NCBI GenBank assembly: GCA_023078555.1
Contig: CM041201.1
Span: forward strand, 3,975,713-4,039,712
Direction: 5' to 3'
Length of the DNA stretch: 64,000 nucleotides
From: Ulva prolifera
Lineage: Eukaryota > Chlorophyta > Ulvophyceae > Ulvales > Ulvaceae
This document shows positions 22,134 to 35,694 of this stretch, one piece after another. The position numbers and the translations under genes are program-made. Every line of letters starts with the position of its first letter. Within the stretch, counting starts at the first letter, position 1. The notes below the pieces were generated by a model. The model searched no databases, was not told the origin of the DNA, and worked only from the letters and a program-made list of their open reading frames with translations.

Positions 22134-25100
22134 TCACGTGGCGGCCCATCGGGAGATGAGCACGGGGATGACGACCATGAGCGTCAGGGGTACGAGGAAG
22201 ATGAGGAGCTTGCTCTTGCAGCTGAGGCCGGCGGCGGCGCGGCCCTTGCCGCGCGGCGACACAGGGCGCACGTGCACGAGCGCCGGCAGATGCGACGGCA
22301 TCGCGACTCCGAAGATCTCGGTGTCTGGCAGCGGCAGCGACTGCGGCACGCGCACGCGCGCGAAGTTCCCAGCCGCCTCGCCGACGCTGCGAGGCTCTCC
22401 CAGCGCGAAGGCGCTGTATGCCGATGCCGAGCCATGCATGGAGGCGGGGGCTCCGCGCGCTGCGGCGGCGGCCGCAGGCGCTTTGCCCGTGCCCTTGGGG
22501 GAGGCGGGGGCGGGGGGGGAGGAGTCAGGGTTGTCGGGGATGGACGCGAGCGCAGAGGCCATGCGCTCCGCTGTCCAGCGCTGCCCTGGGTCCTCCTGTA
22601 GGCAACTCTGCACCGCACCGGGGGGGGGGGCTGTAACGGGGGCTCCTGAGCACCTTGGCCACGATGGGATTCAGCTCGCAGTCGCGGTGACCGCGAGCAC
22701 AGTGCATGGCCGCAGCGGGTGCGGACAGACGCCCCGTCGCCACACGGTTCTATATCCACTCGGGGCAGTCCCAGGCCACAGGGGCGACACAACCATCATG
22801 TTTGCAATGGAGAGCAACACCGTATGCACCATCAGATGCATCGATGTACAGATGGCACGGAACTTGTGGGATCTGGGTGGCGATGACAGGGGATGCGGGG
22901 GGCCAACACCGGCCGCGGGTCGTGACGCACCTGCAGGATGCTGAACAGATCGCACGGGGCATCAACGCACAGCTGCCGCAGCATGTCGGACTTGTGGTGG
23001 GCGGGGGCGCGGCCGTCGAACACCGAGGGCAGGTGGTGTGCCGCCAGCGCCAGCAGCGCCACCGACGCCGCGCGCCAGACGTCGGCAGCCGGGCAGGCTG
23101 CGGCCGCACCAACGCCCTCCTCCGGCGGCACGCACAGCGCGTCCGCGCGACGGATGTGCGGCGGGTCACTCGCGTCCGCCGGCGCGGCGGTCATGCTGAG
23201 CTTGACGGTCGCGTGCTGCGCCCCCGGCGCAGCGTGCAGGGAGATGGTGGAGTAGCGGAAGGGGCAGAGCTGGCCGAGGCAGAAGCCGAGGCCGTGCAGC
23301 GCGGTGAGCGCCGCGGCGAGCTGCCGCAGAATGTCCACCTGCATGCATTGTGGTACATACAGCGGAGCCAAAGCAACGTCTTCAAGAGGCGATGTTTCGT
23401 CCTCATGAACAGATGGATTACATGCTCACGAAAGCTCGCCTGCAACCGTGTCAGCCTCTGCAGCCCGGACGTCCCCGGTCGCCTCCCCAGCTTCATGCGC
23501 ACAGGAAGTAACCTACATTTTGCGCGGTCCATTGCGTCGCACATGCCCAGAACAGACTCCATGCATGTGGGGTTATGGCAGACCAGGACCAGGTGCCTGG
23601 GTGGCCTGGTCGCGCGCGCCTTCACACAGTTGTCACGAGATGCTGCCGCAAGCTGTAGGTACATCTGCGCAAGCAGCATGCATGGTGAGGGGGGTGTGGC
23701 GCACCACCAGCTGCCACGCAAGCACCGGCGCGCCGCCCCCGCGCTGCAAGCCCCTCTGCCGCATATACTCCGGCAGCCGGACCCCTTGCTCCGCATACAG
23801 CAGGCCAACGCGGGGCCCTGCCTGGCTGCCCGGCGGCCCCGCCTCAGCGCCCCCGCCGTCCACAATGTACCCTAACAGCGGCTGCATGTGCTGCCACACC
23901 GCCGGCAGCAGCTGTAGTGCGACGTGCGGTGCCACCTCGGCCTGCAGCTCTGGGAGGCTCACCGCGTGCTGCGCCGAGGCGGGTGTGCCGCTGCTGCCGT
24001 CATCGGCGCTGGGGCTCAACGGGGGGGAGTAGACGATGCCGAGGGGGGTGGCTGCGGGATCTCCCACGAGGTGCGCTGCATGCATTCACACAGCGCGTCG
24101 GCACATGTTGAGGGATGTGGGCCGGTGAGGGACTGGAAGCCGATCAGAGTGTGTCAGGGGCGAGCAGAGAGCAGGCTGCCCGCGGTGCCATCGACCTGAC
24201 CCCTCCACACAGACATGGCCCTCCCCACAGCATTCCACATGCATGCCGCATCAGCCCGGCCACCTCCAGCACAGCCCAGCAGTGTGCTCGCCGCGCAGCA
24301 AGGGCCTCGGCGCTTCGCATGATGTGCGCCGCGCACTGTGAGGGCGACTTTGTGGAGCGTGCGTCAGGCGGCCACCTGAAAATTCCCGGGTGCGGGAGCG
24401 GCGCACCGCGGCGGCTGCTGCGGCCGGCGCCGAGCGCGTGGCTCGCACTCTCTGCACGCAGCCGGTGCAGCAGCATGCTCTGCGGCAGGCGGTACCGCGC
24501 CACCAGCTGCATCCACGCCGCCTTCCCCACCGGCTCTCCCCGCAGCGCCGGCAGGAGGTCCCCTACAGACACGGGGAGGTGCAGGCGCCGCTTCAGCCAC
24601 GGCTCGTGCGGAAAGAGCTCGGCGACGGCGGCGGCGGACTGCACCATCGGCGACTCATCGTCCCAAGGGCCGCTGGTCGACCTGCCAGAGGCCGGTCCGG
24701 GAGGAACGAGCATGTGGGGGTGGAGCGGGAGGAGGGAGCCGTTGCTGCGGGGGGCCGGGATGGCGGCATGGGTGCATGACGAGTGGCTGGAGGGGGTGCG
24801 GTCTCCGGCATGTCCGGTGAAGCCCGCTGACGAGGTCGCGTCCGTGGAGTTGTCGGCCGAGCGGTCGAGGTGGAATGGCATGGAGCAGACAGGGCAGCGG
24901 ACCACTGCTGTGGAGTCCTGCTCCTGCATCTGCAGCCCACCCCCAGGTCATCTATGTATGGGAATTCAGAGTTCATGCATGCAGAGAAGGCGGCAGCTCT
25001 GCTCTTACACAGGGGTCGGCTCCCGGCGGTCGCACAGCGGGCGAGAGAAGGGGTAGGTGTGGGATAACAGCAGCTGCAGGGGCGATGTCAGAGATATGAG

Positions 25101-25217
25101 GGGTGCACGCACTGCAGAGAGTGCAATGTGGCTGATGGAGTGGCCACAGGGCAGGAGGAACGGCCGCCCTGGGCCGCCCACAGTGAAGGGCTGCTGGGAA
25201 ACTGGGCAGAAATCCAT
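22134..25217 (-). CDS. RING-type / pseudokinase-like tail-anchored protein
   Basis: Unrecognised multidomain protein. Exon 1 (25217-25113, MDFCPVSQQPF...LPCGHSISHIALSA) joins in phase 0 to an exon starting at 24929 (MQEQDSTAVVRCPVCSMPFH). Together they form a RING/U-box-like finger with C..S, CGH and CPVC. A long Ser/Pro-rich part follows to about 24376, then less certain exons around 24085-23640. The exon 23338-22931 (136 codons, phase 0) looks like a kinase C-lobe: ILRQLAAALTALHGLGFC, but with QLCPFRY where HRDLKP should be, and VWRAASVALLALAAHHLPS. Exon 22607-22134 closes it with SCLQEDPGQRWTAERMASAL, a linker, and a terminal membrane anchor (LLIFLVPLTLMVVIPVLI). The lost HRD makes catalysis unlikely. 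It is probably a membrane-bound E3 ligase or scaffold. The exon chain between 24376 and 23340 is unresolved. Confidence 0.6.
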
Positions 25218-28200
25218 CAGAGCCTGGAGGTGGGACGCAGCTGCCACAGATGCCACCAACCTGCAGTCGCATGTGTAATAGCACCCTGGTTCTACCCAGT
25301 CGCTCTCATATGCCGGGGGTAGCTGCTGTGAAGTTACTACTGGTGGCCACAGCTGCAGCTGATGCCTACCGGAATCCTGTCCGAATCTGGGCAACACGTG
25401 TGCACACGCGTCTTCGATGCGCTGGAGTGCCGTGGGGTTACACGCGCTGTTGTCACGCTTCGACACAGGTGCGGACTGCCGAGGAGGAATAAATCCTCGA
25501 GAGGGTTGCGGCCGGGTTCGGCTCGGGTTATCGACGCGGGACCCGGGACATCATATGCATTGCGATGGCGGGGATGGGCCTGCGAGGCAGCGTAGCTACC
25601 CGCCTATGCGTTCGACCGCAGCTAAGGGAGGCACCAGCGACGTGCCCCACGGCTATCCGCCATGCCTTATCTCAGGACATATTTTATGCCAGGCGAAATC
25701 GATGGCGAGGGCATGATCATGCGAGCAAGCTTGGCGCACCAGTGTTAATCACTCTACTCGCTGTCTTGACCGTCTCGGCATCGGCCCAAGCCTGCCATAT
25801 TCAGAGGCCTCTCACCTAAGCGTGAAGCCGTACGCGATTCCTCAGCAACAACCTTGTGTGTTGGCCATGTTTGCAGCGGCAGCGGTGGTACCTGCGGGCT
25901 TGAGGCCAACGCTGCAGCTCTGTGCGCTGGCCAGTCAGAGATCAAGTCGAGGGCAAGTCGAGGACCTATAGCATGCAACACTAGGGCACATAAGGTGCCT
26001 AAGCTTCCATGTGAGCGCTTTCAGGGCCTGGAGATCTCGCGTGGACGGCCTGAGGTTCAGTCGCTGCAAGGTCGCCTGCAAGGCGTTCCTTTGACGTCTC
26101 GCGCAAGCGTGTCGGCGAGGCAGCCAGCAGGATGGAACTAACGAATGACACTCAAAATTTTGAGAGTGCGTCGGGGCTTTCACTTCTCTTCCGCCGGCGC
26201 TGGCTGCGGAGCCGTATGGCTGGAGCCGTGCCTCGGGTGTCATGGTCGCATGCATGCTCCCGCCGCGTTGATCCGTTACTGCAGCACACACGCACATGGG
26301 AAGCATGTGTTCCCCGAGTCAGGCCGGGGTGTGAGAACGTAGCCACGAACACGTCGCCGTGATCACGCCGTGATCGTCGACGATCAAACATCAGCAATCT
26401 GCGGTGCATGGCGGACATATTTCCACTAATGGTCAACGGAAGCAAGCCCTGGACGCATGCTGCCTTTAGTGCTGACGCGGACGATGCGGAGTGCTGTGAA
26501 CAATCCGGGGACAGATGCGATGCTGCAGCATGCTGCAACGATTCGCTGCGCATGTGCACATTCGCAACCATGACGCGCCATGACGTCGACACTCCTAACG
26601 CGCCGACACGCGGTCCGGCGCATGCATACTCGTCCGCCCATGACGGTCCTGAGTGCAAAGCGCTATCCTCACACCAGCAGTGCCGTGCCACCTGCCAATG
26701 CAGCTGGGCGCCCCACCTGCCGTGGCTGCTGAGGCGAGGGGAGTTTGGCGATTGCCGGATGGTGTGCATATGGCCGGCGCCGGCCGTGGCGCCACGGCGG
26801 GCGCGTGCAATGGCGAAAGCCTCCACGGCGCCGGACTGCTGCTGCTGGATGCACTATCTATAGCTCTGCCCAAAGCGCTCTACAATCACACAGTTCACAG
26901 CGCTCTGAAACCCCCGTGGGGGTGTATACTCATGCGTGCATGGCCCTCCCTGTCCCCGCGCCGGCTCAGGCCTCACCTGAGGTGGTTGGCCGGGCACCAG
27001 CAGACAGGCCGCACCAGCCAGCGCTGCCGAACTTCTACGCCTTCCCCTGGGCTGCTTCCATGTGACCTCACGCACTGTGTCACAAGGAGCGAGGCGGCGA
27101 GGCGGGCAGCAACGCGAAGCCAGCAAGCATCGCAATTGCAAGCATCGCAGCATCGCAATTGTTCGTAAGAACACAGGCATCAATCCTCATGCACTGCGCA
27201 TCTGAGCGCATGGCGCCGTCAGCGCATCAGGAGCACCATGTGGAGACGCAGGGGCACGGGCCAGTGGCACCTGGGAACGTGCGGACGTTGATGTGCGGGA
27301 CGGCGCACTGCTTCCACCGTTAGCACACATGCCATGGCGTGGACGGGAGGGTGTGTGTTTCAATGGTCATCGCGCCGTGCTGTGCCTGCTGTGCTGGGTG
27401 TACGTACATCACACATGTGGACACGCTTGGTGTTGTGCTGGCATGCATGCCTGCGCTGGACCGCATGCATGGCGCTGCTACCGGCCACACCAGCTTTCCA
27501 CGTGCAGCGCCCACCTGGCCTGGGAGCGGCGCTGCAGTGAAAGCCGCATCAGGGGTCTTGTGTCAGAGTGTGGTGGCGGCTTTTGCATGCTTCGTGCTGT
27601 GCTGCTCGTGTCTCTGCCGTGCTGTGCAGCAGCTGACGCAAGACCGTTCTGCAGCGGCAGAGCAGACCCAACCCCACCTCGCCCTGCAAAAGCGTGACTG
27701 CAGGGGAAACATCGGCATTGATCATTTGTCCGCCGCGCCGCTGCGGACACGGGTTGCCACTCCCACATGCATTGGAGGTGAAAATCCGAAGTAGATTACA
27801 CATGCGCGCCCGTGAGAGGTGTGTGCGCCCCTGCAAGCAGGCCTTATGTGCACGCGCGTGTGAGGCATGGCATACGATCCACGCGTCATGCATGCGCCTA
27901 GACCGTTGCGTACAAGGGGTGCTTGCAGGGGCCGGCGTTGGGCTCAGAGGAGGGGAGGCTGATGCGGCGCCGGCGGCCCAACAGCAGCACGACATGGTTG
28001 GAATTGGCGCGCTTCGCCGCCAGCGACACGGGGTGGTCGAATCGGAGCCGCACGTGCGTAACCGGTGACGCCGGCAGCAACCCAGGGCCAGAGGGGCAGC
28101 CGCTCCCCCGGTCGAGGTGAACGAGGTGTGTGTCCGCGGCAAGACTGCGGCTGTGTGAGACTGTGACGCAGAGTGGTCACAGTGTTCGGACGTGGGGGCG

Positions 28201-30518
28201 GGGGCGTGCATCTGATTCGGCTCTGGAGTGGGCGGCTGTCTAGGCGGTGCCAAGGGAAGGGCCTACAGATGGAGGGCCTACATATGGCGTCTACATGTAG
28301 GCAGCGCAATGCGTGCGTATGGAGAAGGTGCAGAGCCAGTTCATGGCCAGCGTGCAGGGAGTGTACAGTACAAAGGGACCCCATGAGCGCAAGTTGAGAA
28401 GACGAAACGCAAAGCTCAAGGTGTGTGTGGGGGACCTGTGATGCTTGGTTAGGATCTTGGGGGGAGGAGGCTTGATGAAGCAGCGCCTTGCAATTGCATC
28501 CTGCCAACGCATCTGCTCGGCACAACAAAGCATGTGCCATGGCATGGGAATCGCCGACTTGAAGCCGAGTCGCAGTGCAGAGACAGTTGCATTTTGAGGC
28601 GGCTGGTGCATGCATGGACAGAAGCCTTAAGCTGCACCTCCACCACGGTATGGGGGTGAGATCTCGAGAGTGTGATGATGCTTCTCTGCAGCTGCAGCTG
28701 GCCAGCTGGTTGGTGTCTGATGCACATGGGATGCATGGCCTACCTTGACCGGACAGAGTTAAGGGCGGCGGCTCTGTGTTGCAAGGTCAAGGTCACAGAG
28801 GCAGGTAGCACCACAGGAATCACACAGCCTGTAAACAATTAAACAATTGTTAACAAAGCACAGCCAAGCCTCACCACAGCAGACACCCAATGCGCAACTC
28901 CTTCAGGGCAGCACAGCCACAGACCACCGCCTGTGGGGTAAAGGTAGTTTTTGTATGTGTCGGTGCGGTGGGCTAGGCTCTGCTTGTGCGGGGTGCGAGT
29001 TGCTTTGCATGGTGGTGGTGTGTGGTGGTTGCTGGTTTTGCGAGCAATGCTGGCTATGGCTTGATTGTGATGTATTTTCGTAAAGTAAACTGAATCAGAA
29101 TCCAATTTGCCACAGAACAGTGTTCCCGTTCTTACGCTGCACGCTTCCTGCTGTACTATCTGCCTCCTCGCCTCTCTTCTTGCAACACAATACCGTCCGC
29201 GACGTTGAGTGGCTTGAGTCCAAGTTCCCACACCCACGCACAAGATACGGCTTCATCCTTGTAACGCACACAAGTGACGGTACTGTGTGCTCTCGTGCAC
29301 GGTACACTGTGTGCATGTTGTGCATTTCGAACAAAGGTTTACCACATGTGTGCAGCGATCGAGAGCTCTGGATCTTGTGTTTGTCATGCACTGCGCATCA
29401 TGCGATGCACTTCCGGCCTGTCTGATAGCACACGCAGTGCTTTGCTCTGTGGTCACAGCCGCGGCAGCTCTCCACGCAGTGACTGCCGTCCATGACAGCT
29501 GCAGCATGACCGTGCACGCGTGCGGCAGAGCCGCAGTTTAGTTGGTTGTGCAGAAAGCCAGCTACATCGTTTCAAGGCTGGGCGGTAAGATCCGCGTTCA
29601 AATATTCCGGGCGTGAGTGTCCAGCAAGTCGCGTTGTCCTTTCGCGACTGTGCAGTCTGCAGTCAGTAGGTGGTTTCCAAACGCATCGCTCTTCTGCAGA
29701 CATTCACGGCGACGCTGGCCGCCACCGTGTGCAAGACGGTCCGTTGAACATTGTTAGCTTGACTCTGCGAAGTTTGCCGAGCAGTTGACGCGGCTGAGAT
29801 GGACGTGCCTGGCGCCCAAAATTGAGCTTGCGCAGTGAGCATACGTCATAGCTGCGCCCCAAGCTGCCTGAGAAGATGACCATGATGGCGACCTGTCGTG
29901 CACAACTCAAGGGCGGCAGTGAATCTGCTGCATCTTGCGCAAGCTTGTGTCAACAGTCATTGCAATGCATTGTTATGCAGTCACTGCATCGGCTAAGGAA
30001 TGTTGTCGAATCCTCCCTCCACGCGCGGCAGTAACAAGCAGTGACTGACTTGACCTGGTGGCAGAAAGGGCCACGCGACGTACGCGACCCAATCGATACC
30101 GGACTGATCACTTCTAGCGTACACGGCAATGGCCAGCGTTTCAGGCCTCCAGAAGCAGTGCGTGTGCAGCTGTAGACGCAACGTGAGCAGCGAAGGACAC
30201 GAGAAACATGCTCACTACCTCGTTACGACTGCGTCGAGAGTTCAAAACGCAGTGAAAGGACGGCTGGGTGACGACCCGACTGCGCCTGTGATCGAAATGT
30301 AAAGGCATTTGTCGCTTCACACGAGGGTGCATCAAGAGGACCGCGCGAAGACGTTGCAAACCGACTGGCCTCATCGCAGGGTCGAATTTTGCTGCATTGC
30401 ACCATTTTCACGCTGCAGCACGCCGTCTGGAGGGGTTCCGATCGAGACAGCATGCTGAATTTGATGACGTACATCAGAGTTTAATCCTTCAAGCTTTTCC
30501 TGCCTAGTTGTCGCTGGA
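25218..30518. other. 5.3-kb gene-poor region
   Basis: I find no gene I can defend. A plus frame 25565-25819 encodes 84 aa with a basic N-terminus and one hydrophobic segment (VLITLLAVLTVSASAQA). It could be a small membrane protein divergent from the RING gene, but nothing confirms it. A minus stretch around 28080-27900 (FDHPVSLAAKRANSNHVVLL) looks more protein-like than its surroundings and may be an isolated exon. The long frames at 26150-27170 on both strands are mutual shadows in GC-rich sequence. Confidence 0.4.
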
Positions 30519-32424
30519 ATGGAGCTAGCCAGTTGCAGCCTGGCATGTAAAGCAGCGGAAAACCCGTGCGCCAACCAGACAAACACTGTTGACGGCGCAA
30601 CAACCTACCGCAGTATTAGAGAGGACCTTTGTGAGTCCCCTCGCTGTGCCCTGCGTTCGCACAGGATCGAGGCCACCTCCGACGCGGAAGACTCCGACCT
30701 CTCCACGTCGTCGCTTGACTGCGACATGACTCTAGATGTGGTGCGCAACAGATGCTTCAGCTTCGACAAGTGGCACAGTTAATGATTACACTGATCCCGC
30801 TTACGTATGTTTCGCATAGCGGCGGTGGTGGTGGCCTGGACCAAGATCACCCAGCCTCTAGTCACTGCTGGACAAGACATGTCTCCCCGGGCTGCATGAC
30901 ACAACGGCGCCCAGCATGCAGGTCAAAAGAGACAAAGTAGACCTCAGACCTCTCCGCGAGGCTCCAAGGCTGAGACTTCCAGAGCACCGGGTGCGGTCTT
31001 CAAAGAGCTCAAGCACTCCACCACCCAAGAGCAGGCTGCCCCGCTTCACTGGCAGGACCATACAGCACAGGCCACGCAGATCCAGCCCCGACAGCGTACT
31101 TGTTTCAAATACGGGGACTTCCTCGCATGAGCCATCCTCTCGCCCAAAGAACATCTCGACCTCACCTGCTCCCAGATCCCGATCCACCTCGAAACCGCCT
31201 CCATATCCCACACACCCATGCCGTTCTCGCCTGGAGAGCACCTCCACCGAAACAACCTACCATGCAGCTGCGTCAGCAGTGCCATCTGTAGGTCTACCAC
31301 CACGCCACCATGTCAACACTGCAAGCCACCAGAGCATGCGCTCTCCGTCACTCCCGCCCGCCAGCCCGCCCGTTCGAGCCCTCTCACCCATGCCCCGCCT
31401 CCATCAGCTCCGTGACATGCATGACGACCTGACACTCGACGCTGAGCTCGATTTAGACCTCGACGAAGAGCTCCGTGTCATGTCTTTCCTCCGCACACCC
31501 CATAGTCGCGTCCGCACCCGCAGCCTCGCCCTGCTCTCGCCCCAGTACAGTGTCTCTCCCGCCTCCAGCCCCTCTGCCCTCCGCCACATGTCTCCACCCA
31601 AGCAGCGGGCACTCAGCGGCCACCGGTCCCTCCCGCTGCGGCTCAGTTCGCCGGTGCACAGTCCACCGCCGCGCCCCCCCACCATCTCCCCGCAGCGTAG
31701 CCCCTCGCCGCAGCGCACCGCATCCCGCCGGAACAGCTTCTCCACGCAGGGCTACCTCTCGCCACGCTACTCCCTCACATCTCAGCTCACCGGCTCCACC
31801 GGCACCCTCCCCCTCTCGCCATCCTCCAGTGGCGTGATGCCCCCCGCAGCCGCACCCGCACGCATGCCCGCCCACGTGCTGCGCGCTGCGGATCAAGCGG
31901 CGCCGCAGCTGCGCCTGTCACACGCACACCTCGTCGCGCAGCAACCCGCCCGCGCCCCCGCCGCGACCGCAGCCCTCCGCTCCAGCGCCCCCACGAGCCT
32001 GTCAGCGGCCATACAGCGCAGCCACGCCATGCATGCTGTGGACAGTGAGAGCTCCTGCGAGCTCGCACTGGACGCGGCCGTCCGGGCGCCGCTGTCGTGT
32101 CAGGGGCTGCTGCCGCGTTCTGCCAGCGCAACCGACGCACAGCCCGCCACCGCAGCGTGCGCGGCCGCCGATGCATGCCTGCCGCGCAGGGCAAGCATGG
32201 ATGCAGCGACCCCCGCGCCTCCGGCGCACGCGTCAAAGTTGCAACGCGATGCGTTGCCGGGCGGGCGCCAGAGGGATTTACCAGGGTATGAGAGCTCGGA
32301 CGCGGGGTCGGGCGGGGAGAGCGACGATGATTGCTCAATGGGGACGCTTACGCTGACGCCCGCGCTGGCGGCGGAGTGCTCGGAGCTGGTGAGGGCTCTC
32401 GCGGCGGAGCAAAGCCGCTCATGA
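30519..32424 (+). CDS. Long disordered Ser/Pro/Arg-rich protein
   Basis: No family recognised. Exon 1 (30519-30740, 74 codons; starts MELASCSLACKAAENPC and contains a Ser/Asp cluster SDAEDSDLSTSSLDCDM) is proposed to join in phase 0 (donor GTGCGC, acceptor ATGCAG) to exon 2 (30922-32424), giving about 574 aa. Exon 2 is intrinsically disordered. It has many basic S-P sites (SPRYS, SPQYS, SPQRSPSPQRTASRR), an acidic patch (LDAELDLDLDEELRV), then an Ala-rich stretch, and ends with ESSDAGSGGESDDD and a short hydrophobic helix. Repeated (R/S)xSP motifs would suit proline-directed kinases and microtubule or RNA-associated roles, but this is only inference. If the intron is wrong, the protein would start at the Met at 30916. 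No membrane segment or domain is seen. Confidence 0.5.
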
Positions 32425-34088
32425 CGGCAGTAGATCCCGCGCCCAGGCGTGCGGGATGCATGCGCTCAGGTCCAGGGCCCCGCTGGCCACATGCGCTCCC
32501 CGGATCACCGCAGGGGTCTGGTGACCAAGCTGTGGGCTGCCCACGCTGGCCTTCAGGTTCTGCGCTTACTTTGCAGCTCCTAGGGAATGGCAACAAGCAT
32601 GCACATTCGACCAACAGGATTGCAAATTCTGCTCGATTCCCTGCTGGTGCGGTGAAGCTGGAGGGCTGGGCTGTTGCCTTGCAGACGCCCCCTTCGGTGC
32701 GGTCTGAAGCATATCCCGGTCCATGCGGGCGTGCGTGGGGCTCAGCGGTGTGTAGCAAGCTGTGGGATGCGGCGCGCCTGCAGCAGGGCCGCGGCAAGAC
32801 CGGCTTTGGTCTGAGTGCGAGTCTGCATAGACGAGCAGAGTTTGAGTGATTGGGGTTAGCGCAAGCGGCGGCGCAGGCAGGCCCAAGGCAGCCATGCACA
32901 GCAGGCCTCTATGGAGTGCTTCTCTGTGTGAGTTGATGTTAGCTCAGAGTCGCTAGCGTAGGCATAGCATGGCGTGTAGTTGAGTCGATGTTTCCAGCAG
33001 CATGTTTCAGTGGCCAGACGCGGTGTCTCAGAGCCCAGACTGCAGAGTTTTGTGTTGAGATTTGCAATGCTGCTATGAATGTTGATGGCTGCTTTCTGCA
33101 CATGCCTGCGCGCATCCTGCAGCTGCGCATCCGCTGCTGCTTCGAAGCTGTCCATGTTGACACCTGGAACAGCCGCAGGTACTTTCGTGCAGGCCAGCAA
33201 GGAGCAGGGACAGATAAGCGTAGCACGGCAGCGCTGATCCTGGAGAGCTGCAGGCCTGGTAATTGTGACCAGGACACACCTACAAATACTCTTGTGATAG
33301 GACAAGCTATTTGGTGCCCACGTGGCTTGTTTCTGATAGTTCCCCGACCTCCCTTACCGCCAGTAACAGGGTCCGATGATGCTCACTTGCGGCATCTTTG
33401 CCAGTGAACATTCCGAGCACGAACGCTGGCTGCCTCACCTGTAGTACACCACTGCGCGGGCAATCGATGAATATTGAAAAGGCGTGTTTGGCGAGTTCTC
33501 TTTGAAGCTTGTGCTCAAGCTGATCAATTTGAACGGAAGAGCAGCTTATAGGGAGGGAATGGGCGAGCAATCGCCGGGACGTTTTTCTGTGCTAGAATAC
33601 ACAGCATTCATTGCGAACATACACTGCTTGAGTGGAGGGCTATATTTGACAACTCGAGTCCTTTGAATCTTGACAAACCTCAGCTGTGATGTGTACACAT
33701 GTACAGCTGAAATCTCATGAATGTGTCAGGAGACCATGGGGCCGTCTAGTTGTACCTTTCCTGCTTGCCTCATGATGCTCGTCGCGCTCAGCATGGGAAA
33801 CACCATAGCGAAGATGTGCCGTGCGTTCACGAAGGCCAGGCCTGGCCACTGTGCCACAGGTCCATGTTACAGAAGCGGGTACGCGTGTCCTGACCCTGCA
33901 AGGCGTTATGCCTGCTGCAAGACACCTGCAGCTAATGTACAGAAGTTTCAATTGCGCCTCTTGGCGATATCCTGTGGCGGCACAATGTACATCTCTCGAA
34001 GCAACAACATTGTCATACACGTGCTGCCTTCAATCATGTCACAATTTGCCATCAAGCATATCCTGTAAACTAGGCTCGGGATAAACGT
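32425..34088. other. Spacer with a possible small coiled-coil gene on the minus strand
   Basis: Two minus-strand pieces look exon-like. 33545-33430 encodes QIDQLEHKLQRELAKHAFSI and ends at a good GTGAGG donor after VLQ. 33160-33010 encodes FEAAADAQLQDARRHVQKAA. Their phases do not join cleanly, so no gene is called. The rest shows nothing. The bL27 3' UTR should lie at the right end, with TTACA near 33867 (TGTAA on minus). Confidence 0.3.
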
Positions 34089-34438
34089 TCACGCTCCTAC
34101 TTGCAAAGGATCAGCCGCATGAAATGGCAGCTGTCCTTTACTGAAATCTGCTGCATTCTCACTGGGCTGCACACGAACATGTGTCCGTTTTGTTTGGTGA
34201 TGCTTGAAGAATTCAACATGGCCATGATGGAGCGAAAATATGGTGTGGTCCTTGCCAAGTCCGACATTATCCGCTGGCTTCCACTTGGTTCCCCTTTGGC
34301 GGACTATGATACTGCCGGGTTTGCACGCCTGGCCATGAAACAGTTTGACACCTAATCGTTGAGCATTGGACCCCTTCCCATTTTTGGTTGATCCACCTGC
34401 CTTCTTGGAAGCATGACGAACTTGTAGCAACTGATTCC
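34089..34438 (-). CDS. MRPL27: Mitochondrial-type ribosomal protein bL27, main exon
   Basis: Large-subunit ribosomal protein of bacterial type, whose N-terminus reaches the peptidyl-transferase centre. The exon enters in phase 1 after TGGTGCAG and encodes [60 protein letters not shown], and [20 protein letters not shown]. The block [12 protein letters not shown]...RLGVK.F.GQ...[20 protein letters not shown] is diagnostic of bL27. The longer basic tail after GHVEF and the K/R change in the N-terminal box are more like mitochondrial than plastid L27. The frame is open further up to 34511, but that upstream part does not look like a targeting peptide. A first exon with the presequence is expected above 34440 and was not found. 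Confidence 0.88.
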
Positions 34439-35690
34439 CTGCACCATCGAGAGGCGGTGAGCTGCCGCAGCTATGCCTCACTCGGTACTCGATGTGCGAG
34501 TGCATGTGCAAGATCGCTCAGAGCCAACGATGCTCTTCACCTGGCACGTCTAACGCAGTGCCACGAACACTGACCTTCTCAATGATCATCGGATCTATTC
34601 AGCTGGCGCTGGAAAGCGATATAGAGAACCGTTCATGGTCGAGCGGTGTTGCAAGGCAGCAACAGGTGATTGGCAGCAGACCTTGGTACTCGTGAGCAAA
34701 TAGAGCCCTTGGAATCTGCAGTTCAGTGAGCCAGCGCATGATCACGCCACCGCTGCGATGCTGCCAGCCGCTGTCAGGAGATCGCCCACTCCAAACGCTG
34801 CAGCAGCGGAGCTCTCGTCTCGACGTACCAAAAGTCCGAGCTTTGCAGACGGAGATACAGCAGCAACAGTGTGACTGTGTGATCGCTGCTTCTACAACGA
34901 TCACGCTGCTCACCTCTTGCCTGTTGAGGAGACGAACAAACGACTGCAAACGCAGAGTGCGGCATACGTTTTCAGATCACATATGACGCGTTTGCATTGT
35001 ATAATGCAAGTGGCAGTGTCACTATAAAAAACCACCCGAGAAACACAGTGTACCTCTGAATCTGTGTCTCGAGGGTAAACGAGCACATCTAGACACCGTG
35101 TGACGTCCCCTTCTAGTAGCGAGTCACGCCGGCATGCGTCCAGCAAAGCAAGTTTGAAGCGTTTATCCTGCCCCCGCATCCGCTTGGAGGAAGCATGTGT
35201 TTGAAACGTGCAGCCAGCATCCGCCCAAGTCCATCGGTGTTGACCTGCTGTGCACTGGCCAACAAAACCTCGAGGCAGCTGCCACGCCCCCACTCCGCGC
35301 TCAAAGACGAGGGCTCTCGCATGCCCCTGCCTGAGCAGGATTCCGGAGACCAGTGCACGTATGAGGGGCCAAGGACTTGATCCGAGCATATTTCGCCTGA
35401 GCGCCCAACACAGTCAACTCTCTGGAGGCTGTGTCATGACAGAACAGAGGTGCGGCCCATGTCTCGGGATACGCATGTGAGCGTTACAAGGACAAAGTCG
35501 AGTGGCCGGTAGCACCGCTAGGGCAAGCACGCCAACGCCCCCAGTGCATGCATGACAGCAGGTGCCAACCCATGTCTAACCCAAACACGGCGCCCTATCA
35601 CAACATGGCAGACACCCACCGAACACGCACCCGCACAGCCGCACACCAAGGCAGTCCCACACCCACACTCTCACACCTCTGCCGCGCGAC
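34439..35690. other. Spacer upstream of bL27
   Basis: Must hold the first bL27 exon and promoter. A 159-codon minus frame at 35389-34910 has no recognisable content. Confidence 0.4.
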
Positions 35691-35694
35691 GGCG

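Noticed and set aside
26152-27170. Overlapping 150-224 codon frames on both strands
   Set aside because: Mutual shadows in GC-rich sequence, no motif on either strand.
34910-35389. 159-codon minus frame upstream of bL27
   Set aside because: Could have been a first bL27 exon, but it has no presequence-like composition and no donor in phase 1 leading to the exon at 34438.
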